Positions 37,715-47,517 of a stretch of DNA of 64,000 bases are shown here, piece after piece. The notes beneath the pieces were generated by a model that was not told where the DNA came from, searched no databases, and worked only from the letters and a program-made list of their open reading frames with translations. The DNA comes from Nitratireductor aquimarinus (GTDB lineage Bacteria; Pseudomonadota; Alphaproteobacteria; Rhizobiales; Rhizobiaceae): positions 620,001 through 684,000 of the forward strand of contig NZ_JAFKDE010000002.1 in assembly GCF_017255295.1 (NCBI RefSeq), in the 5' to 3' direction. The position numbers were made by a program, and so were the translations under genes. The number at the start of each line of letters is the position of its first letter. The first letter of the stretch is position 1.

Positions 37715-38815
37715 ATGGAACAGACCGCAAATCTCAAGCTTCCCTACATCATGCCGTCGCAGGCGCAGAAACACGTGACGCACAACGAAGCCATTCGTCT
37801 TCTGGACGGGCTGGTGCAGCTCGCTGTGCGTGACCGCGACCTCTCCGCACCGCCGGTCAGCCCCGAAGAGGGCGAATGCCACATCGTTGCGGCGGCAGCG
37901 ACCGGGGCATGGACGGGCTGGGAAGGGCAGGTGGCGTATTTCGCCGATGGGGCGTGGATGCGGCTTGCGCCGGCTGCCGGCTGGCGGGCCTGGATCATCG
38001 ACGAGGCGCGTCTTGCCGCCTTTGATGGCGTGGGCTGGCAGGCCATCAACGGATTTCCGGAGAGCGCGGCGGAGATCCAGAATGCAGCGCTGTTCGGGCT
38101 TGGAACGACCGCCGATGCGACCAACCCGTTTTCTGCAAAGCTGGACAAGGCGTTCTGGACGGCCCGCTACGCTGCCGAAGGGGGAACGGGCAGCCTGCTC
38201 TACACGATGAACAAGGAAGCGCCTGCCGGCGATGTGGGCTTCCTGTTGCAGAGCGGTTTCGTGACGCGCGCGATGTTTGGGCTGCTCGGTTCCGATGGCT
38301 GGCGGCTCGCGGTTTCTCCCGATGGTCTGGCCTTCAAGGATGCGATTCGCACGGATGAGGGTTCCGGCCTTGTGTCGCTGCCGGGCAACGTCAAATTCCT
38401 TGGCTTCATCAATTACGATCAGTATGTCGCCGCCGACACATGGCAGACCGTGGCCGTCAACAACACGCTGTCGAACGATCAGATGTCCTTCGACACGGGC
38501 GCAAACCGGTTCACCGCGCCGGCAGACGGGCTCTACCGCTTTGGGGCGAGCATCGGCTGGAAGCAGAATGGCGCGAATGTGCCGACGGCGGTGAAGGCGA
38601 AGCTGGTGCTCAACGGCGTGAGCGACCTCTGCGCGCCTTTGGTGGCGGGCGATGTGGCCGATCTGGCGGTGGATGGTTCGGAAACGGCGCTGCATCTTCA
38701 CGTGATGGCGCGCCTGGCGGCGGGCGACACGGTGGCGCTTGCGCAGCTCTTTAGCGGGCTTGATGGCTATGTGCCGGCGACGGTCACGCGGTTCTGGGGA
38801 GAGTGGGTGGCCTGA
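37715..38815 (+). CDS. DUF2793 protein with C-terminal C1q/TNF-like domain
   Basis: A 366-aa protein. The N-terminal third is the DUF2793 domain: LKLPYIMPSQAQKHVTHNEA, GECHIVAAAATGAWTGWEGQ and GWRAWIIDEA. A linker follows, then a beta-rich domain from about residue 235 (ISYD-like INYDQYVAADTWQTV, FTAPADGLYRFGASIGWK, GVLFVW-like C-terminal VTRFWGEWVA) that resembles C1q/TNF jelly-rolls of phage tail proteins. No signal peptide. DUF2793 proteins often occur near phage or gene-transfer-agent tail genes; here no other phage gene is present. A role as a receptor-binding or fibre protein is inference. Confidence 0.8.
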   Translation: MEQTANLKLPYIMPSQAQKHVTHNEAIRLLDGLVQLAVRDRDLSAPPVSPEEGECHIVAAAATGAWTGWEGQVAYFADGAWMRLAPAAGWRAWIIDEARLAAFDGVGWQAINGFPESAAEIQNAALFGLGTTADATNPFSAKLDKAFWTARYAAEGGTGSLLYTMNKEAPAGDVGFLLQSGFVTRAMFGLLGSDGWRLAVSPDGLAFKDAIRTDEGSGLVSLPGNVKFLGFINYDQYVAADTWQTVAVNNTLSNDQMSFDTGANRFTAPADGLYRFGASIGWKQNGANVPTAVKAKLVLNGVSDLCAPLVAGDVADLAVDGSETALHLHVMARLAAGDTVALAQLFSGLDGYVPATVTRFWGEWVA

Positions 38816-38926
38816 CGCCTGATGCCTGACGCCTGACGCAGCGACTGGCGCGTGCTCCACAGAAAGGCTGAAAACGCCTGCTTGTCGTGGGGCCGCGCTT
38901 CTGCTATCCACCGCTTCGCTCGGTCT

Positions 38927-39001
38927 TGGGGCGTCGCCAAGTGGTAAGGCAACGGTTTTTGGTACCGTCATTCGCAGGTTCGAATCCTGCCGCCCCAGCC
39001 A
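38927..39001 (+). tRNA. tRNA-Gln (anticodon TTG)
   Basis: The 75-base cloverleaf has acceptor stem TGGGGCG / CGCCCCA, an anticodon arm ACGGT-TTTTGGT-ACCGT with TTG at positions 34-36, the T-arm GCAGG-TTCGAAT-CCTGC and encoded GCCA. Anticodon TTG reads CAA/CAG glutamine codons. No integrase or direct repeat of its 3' end was seen nearby. Confidence 0.95.
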
Positions 39002-39113
39002 GCCTTCGCAAATCCAGAAATCTCTGTTGTTGAAGCGAGAACGCGAGCAATTTTCTTCAAATTGCTTCGGGTGTCTTGGGGCTGCGTCAAATTTTGACGG
39101 CTAGCTTTGCGCC

Positions 39114-39461
39114 ATGAGCAAGTGGAAGCCTACTCCCGAAGTCATTGACGCGTCCCGGCGTTTCAGACGCGCCAAACGATTGCGTTTGACGAAAAAAGTC
39201 TTGTTCGGAGCGGTTCTTCTGGGAGCCGTTGGCGCCGGATACGCCTATGACCGGGGACGGCTCGAGCCGGTTCAGGCGCTGATGCAGTCGGCAAATTGCA
39301 ACATCAAGGGCAATGTCAGCATCGATACCGGTGAGCGCATCTATCATGTGCCGGGGCAACGCTATTACGAGCAGACCGTCATCTCGCCGCGCTACGGGGA
39401 GAGGTGGTTCTGTTCGGAAGCCGAGGCGCGCCGCGCAGGATGGCGCAGATCCAAGGTCTGA
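39114..39461 (+). CDS. Small membrane-anchored protein with sunset-type domain
   Basis: A 115-aa protein. A basic N-terminus (residues 1-27) is followed by one hydrophobic helix (28-45) and a 50-residue C-terminal domain beginning CNIKGNVSIDTGERIYHVPG and ending GERWFCSEAEARRAGWR. That pattern (YHVPG...Y...T.....GE.WFC...EA..AGWR) matches the short domain found at the C-terminus of rhizobial thermonuclease-like and ExoI-like proteins, sometimes called the sunset domain. Two cysteines could be a disulfide in the periplasm. Function unknown. A strong terminator begins immediately at the stop. Confidence 0.8.
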   Translation: MSKWKPTPEVIDASRRFRRAKRLRLTKKVLFGAVLLGAVGAGYAYDRGRLEPVQALMQSANCNIKGNVSIDTGERIYHVPGQRYYEQTVISPRYGERWFCSEAEARRAGWRRSKV

Positions 39462-39492
39462 AAAGCCCGGCTCTTTTCAGCCGGGCTTTCCT
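39461..39492. terminator. Bidirectional terminator between the small membrane gene and phosphomannomutase
   Basis: A stem AAAGCCCGGCT / AGCCGGGCTTT with a CTTTTC loop, A-rich on the left and T/C on the right. It serves the convergent genes on both sides. Confidence 0.88.
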
Positions 39493-39513
39493 GAAGCGTT
39501 ATTGTTCTTCCGA

Positions 39514-40875
39514 TCAACCAGCCTGCTCGATCATCCCGCGCAGCTCGTCCACCTTTGCCTTCAGGAGCGCCTTGTCGCCGCGGGTCTCCACGTTGAGGCG
39601 CAGCAGGGGTTCGGTGTTGGAGGCGCGCAGGTTGAAGCGCCAGTCGTCGAACACCATGCCGAGGCCATCCTGGCTCTCGATTTCGGGGGTCTGCGGCATG
39701 TAGTGATCGGAAATGCGGGCCTGTACCGCGGTTGCGTCCGAAACGGTGAAGTTGATCTCGCCCGAGCAGGGATAGGCAGCGATGCGCTCTTCCAGGCGCT
39801 CGGCGAGCGTCGTGCCGCTGGCCGAAAGCTCCGCCACCACGTTGAGCCATGCAAGCATGCCTGAATCGCAATAGGCGAAATCGCGGAAGTAGTGGTGCGC
39901 GCTCATCTCGCCGCCATAGATGGCGTTCTCCTCGCGCATCATCTGCTTGAAATAGGCATGGCCCGTGCGGCAGGCCTTCGCCACGCCGCCGGCGCTTTCC
40001 ACCACGTCGATCGTGTTCCAGGTCAGGCGCGGGTCGTAGAGAACGGTGCTGCCCGGATTCTTGGCGAGCAGGGACTGGGCGATCATGCCGACCAGATAAT
40101 AGCCTTCCACGAAACGGCCCTTGTGGTCGTAGAGGAAGCAGCGGTCGAAATCGCCGTCCCAGGCGATGGCGAGGTCCGCGCCGTGCTCGATCACCGCCCT
40201 GCTGGCCTTCTCGCGCTTTTCCGGAAGCAGCGGGTTGGGCACGCCATTGGGCAGGCGCGGATCGGGCTCGTGGTCGATCTTGATGAAGGTGAAGGGCAGA
40301 TGCTTTTCCAGAAGATCGATGATCGGGCCTGCACAGCCATTGCCGGCGTGACAGACGATCTTCATCGGTTTCAGGTTCTGGCCGGCCACCTCGTTGAGAA
40401 GGCGTTCGATATAGGCGTCGCGGTCGCACGGATCGTGCAGTGCGCCGCGCGCGGCATAATCGGCAACCGGCTGAAGCACCGCATCCGAACGCATGATCTC
40501 TTCGATTGCGTTGAAGGCGTTGTCCGGCGTGGCGGCGGACGCGCCTTTCAGCACCATCTTGATGCCGTTGTAATCGGGCGGGTTGTGGCTGGCGGTCACC
40601 ATGAGGCCGGCGTCCGCGCCGCTTGCGGCGGTGTGGAAATAGACCTCTTCCGTGCCGCAGCGGCCAACGGGGCGCACGGCGACGCCGCTGTCGAGAAGGC
40701 CCTGGGTCAGCGCTTCGGCCAGCGCCGGGCTGTCCATGCGCATGTCGTGGCCGATAACGACCGTGCCGGGGTTGAGGCTTTGCTTGAGCGCCTGCGAAAA
40801 GCGATAGGCGAAGGGAACATTGATTTCTGCGGGGATACGGCCGCGAACGTCATACGCTTTGAAGGGGGCGCCCAT
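39514..40875 (-). CDS. Phosphomannomutase (alpha-D-phosphohexomutase family)
   Basis: Interconverts mannose-6-phosphate and mannose-1-phosphate (or the glucose equivalents). It is 453 aa from the ATG at 40875 (MGAPFKAYDVRG). The phosphoserine loop is VTASHNPPDYNGIK, the metal-binding loop is IAWDGDFDRCFLYD and the sugar-binding loop is GEMSAHHYFRDF; the C-terminal phosphate loop RLNVETRGD-type is preceded by RASNTEPLLRLN. These support the PMM/PGM ManB/AlgC type. It probably provides mannose-1-phosphate for manC. Confidence 0.94.
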   Translation of the reverse strand: MGAPFKAYDVRGRIPAEINVPFAYRFSQALKQSLNPGTVVIGHDMRMDSPALAEALTQGLLDSGVAVRPVGRCGTEEVYFHTAASGADAGLMVTASHNPPDYNGIKMVLKGASAATPDNAFNAIEEIMRSDAVLQPVADYAARGALHDPCDRDAYIERLLNEVAGQNLKPMKIVCHAGNGCAGPIIDLLEKHLPFTFIKIDHEPDPRLPNGVPNPLLPEKREKASRAVIEHGADLAIAWDGDFDRCFLYDHKGRFVEGYYLVGMIAQSLLAKNPGSTVLYDPRLTWNTIDVVESAGGVAKACRTGHAYFKQMMREENAIYGGEMSAHHYFRDFAYCDSGMLAWLNVVAELSASGTTLAERLEERIAAYPCSGEINFTVSDATAVQARISDHYMPQTPEIESQDGLGMVFDDWRFNLRASNTEPLLRLNVETRGDKALLKAKVDELRGMIEQAG

Positions 40876-41172
40876 ACTTTCCTTCCTGAATAATCTCGAA
40901 GATGAACAATGCTCTGTCATCGTTTAGCATTGCAATGATTGATTGAAGTTTTGTTAGAATTGGATGAAGGCACACAGAGTCACAATTGCGGCGACAAATG
41001 CGCACGCTACGCAAATACACAAGAGCTGAAACGGTTGCATGCCGGCTTGTTCACCTCGTGTAACAGCCGGCGCATCAGTTTGAAGGGGGGCGTTGGTTGC
41101 ACTGCGCCCGCCGCATCCCTATTCAACGGACGGGGATAACGCGGAATCATCCCGCAACCGATTGGGCAACAA
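40876..41172. other. Intergenic region between two divergent polysaccharide genes
   Basis: These 297 bases lie between the divergent phosphomannomutase and DegT-type aminotransferase genes. They are less GC-rich than the neighbours, so promoters for both are expected. No operator, RNA or coding sequence could be recognised. Confidence 0.5.
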
Positions 41173-42291
41173 ATGCAATTTATCGATCTCGGCGCTCAGC
41201 GTGAGCGCATCAAGGACAAACTGGCGACCGCAATCGACAAGGTTGTTGCCGAAGGGCGCTATATTCTCGGGCCGGAAGTCAGCGCTCTTGAAGAGCAGCT
41301 CGCGGCCTATGTGGGCACCAAGCACGTTATCGCCTGCGCCAATGGCACCGACGCCCTGCTCATGCCGCTGATGGCCTATGGCATCGGACCGGGCGACGCG
41401 GTGTTCTGCCCGAGCTTCACCTTTGCAGCGACGGCCGAAGTCGTGGCGCTGGCCGGCGCAGAGCCGGTTTTCGTGGAAATCGACGCCGACACCTACAATA
41501 TGGACCCGAAGAGCCTGACGGCCGCCATCGACCACATCAAGGCGGAAGGCCGACTGACGCCGAAGGCGGTGATCCCGGTCGATCTCTTTGGTCTGGCTGC
41601 CGACTACGGAGCCATCGAAGGCATCGCTGCGCGTGAAGATCTGCGCATCATCGAGGACGCCGCCCAGTCCATCGGCGGCACGCTCAACAACAAGCGCTGC
41701 GGTGCGTTCGGCCATGTGGCGTCCACCAGCTTCTACCCGGCCAAGCCGCTCGGCTGCTATGGCGACGGCGGTGCGATGTTCACCGATGATGACGAGCTGG
41801 CTGATGTGCTGCGCTCCATCGCCTTCCACGGCAAGGGCGAAAGCCAGTATGACAATGTGCGCGTGGGCCTGAATTCACGCCTCGACACGATTCAGGCCGC
41901 GATCCTGATCGAGAAGCTGGCGATCCTCGAAGACGAGATGGAAGCGCGCCAGAAGGTTGCCGCACGCTATGCCGAAGGTCTGGGCGATGTGGTGAAGGTG
42001 GCGGTGACGCCGAAGGGCCATCGCTCGGCCTGGGCGCAATATGCCATCGAGACCGGGAAGCGCGACCTGGTGCGCAAGCGCCTTGGTGAGGCGGGCATTC
42101 CCTCGGTTGTCTATTACGAGAAGCCGCTGCACCTGCAGAAGGCCTATGAGATGCATGCGAAAGCGCCCGGTGGTCTCGCCATCTCGGAGAGCCTGCCGCA
42201 CCGCATCCTGTGCCTGCCGATGCACCCCTATCTCGCCGAGAGCGACCAGGATCGTGTGATCGAGACCATCCGCAGCGCCGTCGCCGAATAG
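41173..42291 (+). CDS. DegT/DnrJ/EryC1 (WbpE-like) sugar aminotransferase
   Basis: A 372-aa PLP-dependent sugar aminotransferase. The N-terminal [33 protein letters not shown] and [20 protein letters not shown] resemble WbpE-type enzymes that transaminate a UDP-3-keto-GlcNAcA intermediate. The PLP lysine lies in [17 protein letters not shown], preceded by [10 protein letters not shown]. The exact sugar is not proven. Start ATG 41173 is in the middle of a short AT-rich leader with no clear ribosome site. Surface polysaccharide role from neighbours. Confidence 0.92.
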   Translation: MQFIDLGAQRERIKDKLATAIDKVVAEGRYILGPEVSALEEQLAAYVGTKHVIACANGTDALLMPLMAYGIGPGDAVFCPSFTFAATAEVVALAGAEPVFVEIDADTYNMDPKSLTAAIDHIKAEGRLTPKAVIPVDLFGLAADYGAIEGIAAREDLRIIEDAAQSIGGTLNNKRCGAFGHVASTSFYPAKPLGCYGDGGAMFTDDDELADVLRSIAFHGKGESQYDNVRVGLNSRLDTIQAAILIEKLAILEDEMEARQKVAARYAEGLGDVVKVAVTPKGHRSAWAQYAIETGKRDLVRKRLGEAGIPSVVYYEKPLHLQKAYEMHAKAPGGLAISESLPHRILCLPMHPYLAESDQDRVIETIRSAVAE

Positions 42292-42315
42292 GCTGACGAC
42301 TGCTTCCAGGACACC

Positions 42316-42346
42316 GAAAAGGCCCGTGAAAGCGGGCCTTTTTTGC
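42316..42346 (+). terminator. Rho-independent terminator after the aminotransferase gene
   Basis: A stem AAAAGGCCCG / CGGGCCTTTT with a TGAAAG loop and six consecutive Ts, 25 bases after the stop. Confidence 0.93.
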
Positions 42347-42520
42347 ATTCTGAAATGCCTTTTCCCCTTTGCCGGAAACAACGCAAAAAGCGCCTCGCAA
42401 ACCGGGGTGAGGTTGGGCGTGCGCGCCTTGAGAGGGCCGAAAACCGCATGGTACCCCAAGGGCAGGATCCGGAAGCCGCAAAGGCTCCGGCCGCAGCGAC
42501 AAAGACGCGAAGGCGAAAAC

Positions 42521-43426
42521 ATGCCGGCAGCCCTTACCCATCTCGACAGGCTGGAAGCCGAGGCGATCCACATCTTCCGCGAAGTGGCGGCGACCTTTTC
42601 AAAGCCGGTGATGCTTTATTCCGTCGGCAAGGATTCGTCCGTGCTGATGCATCTGGCGATGAAGGCGTTCTATCCGGCCAAACCGCCATTCCCCTTCCTG
42701 CATGTGGACACCACCTGGAAGTTTCGCGAGATGATCGAATTTCGCGACCGGATGGCGCGCGAAAAGGGTTTTGAGCTTCTGGTGCATGTAAACGAGGAGG
42801 GCGTGCGCGACGGCATCAATCCGTTCGATCATGGCTCCAACACGCACACCCATGTGATGAAGACGGTGGCGCTGCGCCAGGCGCTCGACAAATACGGGTT
42901 TGACGCCGCCTTTGGCGGCGCGCGGCGCGACGAAGAGAAGAGCCGCGCCAAGGAACGCATTTTCTCGTTCCGCTCCGCAGGCCATGGCTGGGACCCGAAG
43001 AACCAGCGGCCGGAAATGTGGAAAATCTACAACACGCGCGTGGCGCAGGGTGAATCGATCCGTGTCTTCCCGCTCTCCAACTGGACCGAGCAGGACATCT
43101 GGCAATACATCCTGCAGGAAAACATTCCCATTGTTCCGCTCTATTTCGCCGCCAGACGGCCGGTGGTGGATCGGGGCGGAATGACCATCATGGTCGATGA
43201 CGACCGGATGCGCCTTCAGCCGGGCGAGAAGGTGGAGGAGCGTCTGGTGCGCTTCCGCACGCTTGGCTGCTACCCGCTGACGGGCGCGATCCCGTCGACC
43301 GCTGCCACGCTCGAGGAAATCGTCGGCGAGATGCTGACGGCCCGCACGTCTGAACGGCAGGGGCGCCTGATCGACCGCGATGAGGCAGGCTCCATGGAAA
43401 AGAAGAAGCGCGAGGGGTATTTCTGA
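42521..43426 (+). CDS. cysD: Sulfate adenylyltransferase subunit 2
   Basis: The small subunit of ATP sulfurylase, which makes APS from ATP and sulfate. It is 301 aa from ATG 42521 ([19 protein letters not shown]). The PP-loop motif [31 protein letters not shown] and [20 protein letters not shown] are diagnostic. It is followed after two bases by cysNC, forming the classical complex. A longer upstream frame overlaps the preceding terminator. Confidence 0.97.
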   Translation: MPAALTHLDRLEAEAIHIFREVAATFSKPVMLYSVGKDSSVLMHLAMKAFYPAKPPFPFLHVDTTWKFREMIEFRDRMAREKGFELLVHVNEEGVRDGINPFDHGSNTHTHVMKTVALRQALDKYGFDAAFGGARRDEEKSRAKERIFSFRSAGHGWDPKNQRPEMWKIYNTRVAQGESIRVFPLSNWTEQDIWQYILQENIPIVPLYFAARRPVVDRGGMTIMVDDDRMRLQPGEKVEERLVRFRTLGCYPLTGAIPSTAATLEEIVGEMLTARTSERQGRLIDRDEAGSMEKKKREGYF

Positions 43427-43428
43427 TC

Positions 43429-45348
43429 ATGTTGACCGCCAACACAGCGCTTCTGCGTGAAGATGACGATGCTCTGGTCGATATCCGCGACTATGTGGCC
43501 GGGCAGGAGAACAAGGGGCTTTTGCGGTTCCTGACCTGCGGCTCGGTGGATGACGGCAAGTCGACGCTGATCGGGCGTCTCCTGTTCGACACCAAGCTGA
43601 TCTTCGAGGACCAGCTGGCAGCGCTTGAAAACGATTCCCGCAAGCACGGCACGGCTGGCGACGAGATCGATTTCGCACTGCTGGTCGACGGGCTGGAGGC
43701 CGAACGCGAGCAGGGCATCACCATCGATGTGGCCTATCGCTTCTTCTCCACGCCGCGCCGCAAATTCATCGTGGCCGACACGCCGGGCCATGAGCAGTAC
43801 ACGCGCAACATGGCGACCGGCGCATCCACAGCGGATGTGGCCATCGTGCTGGTGGACGCGCGGCAGGGCATCCTGCCTCAGACGCGCCGACACTCGATGA
43901 TCGCCTCGCTTCTGGGCATTCGCCACATCGTTCTGGCGGTGAACAAAATCGACCTTGTCAGCTTCGACGAAGCCGTGTTCGAGCGCATCGCGGCGGAATA
44001 TCGCGCGTTTGCCGAAGAGCTCGGCTTCACGACGATCCAGCCGATCCCCATGTCGGCGCGCTATGGCGACAATGTCATCCGCTCGTCGGGCAAGACGCCC
44101 TGGTATGATGGGCCGTCGCTGCTGGAGCATCTGGAGACGGTCGACATCGAGGCCGAGGCGGAGGGTAAGCCGTTTCGCTTTCCCGTGCAGTATGTCTCGC
44201 GGCCGAACCTTGATTTTCGCGGTTTCTCGGGCACGGTGGCTGCTGGCAGCATCGGCGTCGGCGAGCGGGTGACGGTCGCCAAGTCGGGCAAGCAGACGCG
44301 CATCCGCCGCATCGTCACGCAGGATGGCGATCTCGACGTTGCTTCGGAGGGGCAGGCGGTGACGCTTCTGCTCGAGGACGAGGTGGAGCTTTCGCGCGGC
44401 AACATGCTGGTGACGCCGGAGGCGCGCCCGCATGTGGCCGATCAGTTCTCCGCGACGCTTGTGTGGTTCGATGAAAAGCCGCTCCTGCCGGGGCGCTCCT
44501 ACATTCTGCGCACCGAAACGGATGAGGTTTCGGCGACGGTGAGCCAGCTCAAGCATCGCCGCAACATCAACAATTTTGCCGAGGAAGCGGCAACCAGCCT
44601 CGATCTGAACGAGGTGGGGCTGTGCAATTTTTCAACTCAGGCCCCGATTGCCTTTGACGCTTTCAGCGACAACCGCACCACGGGCGCTTTCATCCTGATC
44701 GACCGGCTGACCAATGCGACGGTCGGCGCGGGCATGATCCAGAGGCCTTTGCGGCGCGCAGCGAACATCCACTGGCAGGCGCTCGACGTGACGCGCCAGT
44801 CACGCGCGGAGCTGAAGCACCAGAAACCGGCGGTTCTGTGGTTCACCGGGCTTTCGGGCTCCGGCAAATCGACCATTGCCAGCCTTCTGGAAAAGAAACT
44901 GCATGCAGCCGGCCGCCACACCTATGTTCTGGATGGTGACAATGTTCGCCACGGGCTGAACCGGGATCTGGGCTTTACGGACGAGGACCGGGTGGAGAAC
45001 ATCCGCCGCGTGGCCGAAACGGCAAAGCTGATGGCGGATGCCGGGTTGATCGTGCTCGTCTCGTTCATCTCGCCCTTCAGGGCCGAGCGGCGCATGGCGC
45101 GCGAGCTGATGAGCGAGGGCGAGTTTGTGGAGGTCTTCGTGGACACGCCCTTTGAAGAATGCGCGAGGCGTGATCCGAAAGGGCTCTATGCCAAGGCGCT
45201 CAATGGCGAGATACAGAACTTCACGGGCGTCGATTCCCCCTATGAGACGCCGGAAAGGGCTGATATCCACATCGAGACGACGGCCCGCGCGCCCGAAGAG
45301 CTGGTCGACGAAATCGAGGCCTGGCTCAAGGAACGTGGCCATTGCTGA
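43429..45348 (+). CDS. cysN: Sulfate adenylyltransferase subunit 1 / adenylylsulfate kinase fusion (CysNC)
   Basis: A 639-aa bifunctional protein. Residues 1 to about 440 are the CysN GTPase: G1 [17 protein letters not shown]3 DTPGHEQY, G4 NKID, then beta-barrel domains. Residues about 450-639 are CysC APS kinase with P-loop [30 protein letters not shown] and [18 protein letters not shown]. It forms PAPS from APS after the CysD/CysN step; in rhizobia the same fusion is known as NodQ/CysNC. The gene begins two bases after cysD. Confidence 0.97.
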   Translation: MLTANTALLREDDDALVDIRDYVAGQENKGLLRFLTCGSVDDGKSTLIGRLLFDTKLIFEDQLAALENDSRKHGTAGDEIDFALLVDGLEAEREQGITIDVAYRFFSTPRRKFIVADTPGHEQYTRNMATGASTADVAIVLVDARQGILPQTRRHSMIASLLGIRHIVLAVNKIDLVSFDEAVFERIAAEYRAFAEELGFTTIQPIPMSARYGDNVIRSSGKTPWYDGPSLLEHLETVDIEAEAEGKPFRFPVQYVSRPNLDFRGFSGTVAAGSIGVGERVTVAKSGKQTRIRRIVTQDGDLDVASEGQAVTLLLEDEVELSRGNMLVTPEARPHVADQFSATLVWFDEKPLLPGRSYILRTETDEVSATVSQLKHRRNINNFAEEAATSLDLNEVGLCNFSTQAPIAFDAFSDNRTTGAFILIDRLTNATVGAGMIQRPLRRAANIHWQALDVTRQSRAELKHQKPAVLWFTGLSGSGKSTIASLLEKKLHAAGRHTYVLDGDNVRHGLNRDLGFTDEDRVENIRRVAETAKLMADAGLIVLVSFISPFRAERRMARELMSEGEFVEVFVDTPFEECARRDPKGLYAKALNGEIQNFTGVDSPYETPERADIHIETTARAPEELVDEIEAWLKERGHC

Positions 45349-45364
45349 TCTGAATTGAAGAAGG

Positions 45365-45402
45365 GCATCGGAACAACCAAAAGCCGGTTTCCGGTCCGAT
45401 GC
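45365..45402. repeat. Dispersed element bounded by GCATCGGA / TCCGATGC
   Basis: A perfect 8-bp inverted repeat with a 22-base interior containing AAAGCCGGTTTCCGG. It lies between cysNC and cysQ. Related elements occur at 14137, 37271 and 60111. Confidence 0.65.
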
Positions 45403-45426
45403 TCTGGTGGAAAGACTGACTGGCCC

Positions 45427-46230
45427 ATGGGCATGATGAAGGACGACGCGGCGCTTCTGGCGCTGTTTGAAGAACTCGCGCTGGCGGCGGGGGCTGCGAT
45501 CATGCAGCACTACGAGGCGGGCTTCGAGGTGGAGCAGAAGGCTGACGATACGCCGGTAACGGCAGCCGACCGTGCTGCGGAGAGGGTGATCCTCGACGGG
45601 TTTCGGAATGTGGGGCTGGGAACGCCCTGCGTTTCTGAAGAGGCCGCGTCCGGTGGCGTCATTCCGGCCTGCGGCGACGGTAATTTCCTTCTGGTAGATC
45701 CGCTCGATGGCACGCGCGAATTCATTGCGCGGCGTCCGGATTTCACCGTCAATATCGGCCTGATCCGCAATGGCGAGCCGGTGGCCGGTGTTGTCTATGC
45801 GCCGGCGCGCGATCTGCTTTATTCGGCGCGTCCGGGTTCGGCGTTTGAAATTCCGGTGGTGGGCGGCAAGCCGCAGGAGCGGCGGACGATCAGGGCGCGG
45901 CCGCGCCGGACACCGCCTGCAATTGTCGCAAGCCGCTCGCACTGTACCGACGAAACCCGCGCCTTCATCGCCCGCCATCCGGATGCCGAGACGGTTTCCA
46001 TCGGCTCGTCGCTGAAATTCTGCATGATCGCGCGGGGCGATGCGGATCTCTATCCGCGCTTCGGCCGGACCATGCAGTGGGACACGGCGGCCGGTGACGC
46101 CGTGCTGCGTGCGGCAGGCGGCATGGCGCACACGCTGGATGGCGCGCCGCTCACCTATGGGCCGAAGGGCGGCGAGGGGCTGGAAGCCTTTGTGAGCCCG
46201 ACATTCGTTGCCGAAGGGGCGGGCTGGTAG
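45427..46230 (+). CDS. cysQ: 3'(2'),5'-bisphosphate nucleotidase CysQ
   Basis: Hydrolyses PAP, the by-product of sulfate assimilation. It is 267 aa from ATG 45427, the first ATG after the dispersed repeat; 45433 and 45436 are alternatives, and the longer frame from 45355 would encode the repeat itself. The inositol-monophosphatase motifs are present: Glu in SEEAAS, DPLDGTREFI and the C-terminal MQWDTAAGDAVLRAAGG. Its position after cysD-cysNC supports this substrate. Confidence 0.94.
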   Translation: MGMMKDDAALLALFEELALAAGAAIMQHYEAGFEVEQKADDTPVTAADRAAERVILDGFRNVGLGTPCVSEEAASGGVIPACGDGNFLLVDPLDGTREFIARRPDFTVNIGLIRNGEPVAGVVYAPARDLLYSARPGSAFEIPVVGGKPQERRTIRARPRRTPPAIVASRSHCTDETRAFIARHPDAETVSIGSSLKFCMIARGDADLYPRFGRTMQWDTAAGDAVLRAAGGMAHTLDGAPLTYGPKGGEGLEAFVSPTFVAEGAGW

Positions 46231-46278
46231 CATCCTGCCTTTGGGGCGCTGTTGTGGTAGGCGCAGCCGTCAACGCCT

Positions 46279-46434
46279 CCTTCTCCCCGCTGGCGGGGAG
46301 AAGGTGAGGATGAGGGGCGGGCACCTGCAATTGTGATCAGTGCCAGGTTTTGAATGGGGTGGCTGCCGTGCGGCGAGGCTTGCGCGGCCCCTCATCCCCC
46401 TGCCGGGACCTTCTCCCCGCACACGGGGAGAAGG
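46279..46434. repeat. Pair of rhizobial-type intergenic palindromes
   Basis: Two hairpins, CCTTCTCCCCGC / GCGGGGAGAAGG (46279-46304) and CCTTCTCCCCG / CGGGGAGAAGG (46409-46434), flank inverted GAGGATGAGGGGC-type arms, so the whole block can fold as a larger inverted structure. Similar GGGGAGA/CTCCCC sequences occur at 37520-37680. Intergenic elements like this are common in Hyphomicrobiales. Confidence 0.75.
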
Positions 46435-46508
46435 AGGATGGCCGAAACTGCGGCGCTCCTTGATGGGAAGGGAAGGCAGGGCCCGGGCTTTTTCAACTGA
46501 CTGTCCTG

Positions 46509-47438
46509 TCAGGCCGTCGTCAGCTCTTCCTTCCAGGGGGGATTTGCGCCGGCGCGTGACACGGTGATGGCGGCGGCGCGGGTTGCGAAGGTCATTGCTT
46601 CTGAAATCTCTTCAGCGCCGAGTGCGGCGATTTTCTCCTTCGTCAGAAGCCCCGCCATCTCAAGTGCCGCCAGAAGCGCGCCGTTGAACGTGTCGCCGGC
46701 GCCGACCGTGTCGACCACGGTGACGGGCCGTGCCGCGACGAACTGCTTTTGTGATTTCGTGTAGGCCGTCGCGCCCTTGCCGCCATCGGTGACAATGACG
46801 AGGGAGGGCCCGCGCGCCAGCCAGCGCGCGGCGATCGCGTCGGTGCTTTCCGTTTCGCCGAACCATGCAAGATCGTCGGTGGAGATTTTCACGATGTCGG
46901 ACAGGGCAAGCATGCGCTCAATGCGGGCGCGGTGGCTTTTTGCATCGGTGATAAAGGCGGGGCGGATGTTCGGGTCGAGCATGATGACGCGGCCCGCAGC
47001 CTCGCGCGCCATCAGCGCCTCATAGGCCGAGCCACAGGGCTCTGACACGAGGCTGATGCCGCCGAACAGAAGGGCCGACACATCTGTGCCGATGGCGGGC
47101 AGGTCGTCGGGCGAGACCATCCGGCCGGCTGTGCTTTCATCATAGAAGGCGTATTCGGCCTGACCGGCGGTAAGGGTCACGAAGGCGAGTGTCGTGGGGC
47201 GGCTGGAAATCTGCGCAAAGCCAAGATCCACATGGCTTTCCTCAAGCTTCTCGCGCAGCATCCGACCGAAGAGATCGTCCGAGAGGCCGGTGAAGAAGCC
47301 ACAGGACACGCCAAGGCGGGCAATGGCGATGGCGCTGTTGAAGACCGCGCCGCCGGTATAGGGCGCAAAGGCCGCTTCGCCGTCGCTCGACTGGCGCGGC
47401 AGCATGTCGATCAGCGCTTCGCCGCAACAAAGGATCAT
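46509..47438 (-). CDS. PfkB-family carbohydrate kinase (fructokinase-like)
   Basis: A 309-aa ribokinase/PfkB-family sugar kinase. N-terminal CGEALIDMLP is followed by the GG motif GGAVFNSAIAIARLG; the C-terminal anion hole is DTVGAGDTFNGALLAAL with the catalytic Asp. The DML N-terminal segment is typical of fructokinases, but 2-keto-3-deoxygluconate and related sugars are possible substrates. The ATG at 47438 has a strong GGGAGG site. It lies 79 bases downstream of dnaE2 on the same strand. Confidence 0.9.
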   Translation of the reverse strand: MILCCGEALIDMLPRQSSDGEAAFAPYTGGAVFNSAIAIARLGVSCGFFTGLSDDLFGRMLREKLEESHVDLGFAQISSRPTTLAFVTLTAGQAEYAFYDESTAGRMVSPDDLPAIGTDVSALLFGGISLVSEPCGSAYEALMAREAAGRVIMLDPNIRPAFITDAKSHRARIERMLALSDIVKISTDDLAWFGETESTDAIAARWLARGPSLVIVTDGGKGATAYTKSQKQFVAARPVTVVDTVGAGDTFNGALLAALEMAGLLTKEKIAALGAEEISEAMTFATRAAAITVSRAGANPPWKEELTTA

Positions 47439-47517
47439 GACGTGCCTCCCGTTCGTTTTGCCCATCGGGAGTAGCGGGCGGCGGGCGGCTTGGCAATGCA
47501 GGATGCGCGGGGCCTTA

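Noticed and set aside
38927-39001. Genomic-island attachment site at tRNA-Gln
   Set aside because: No integrase, no direct repeat of the tRNA 3' end and no change in base composition nearby.
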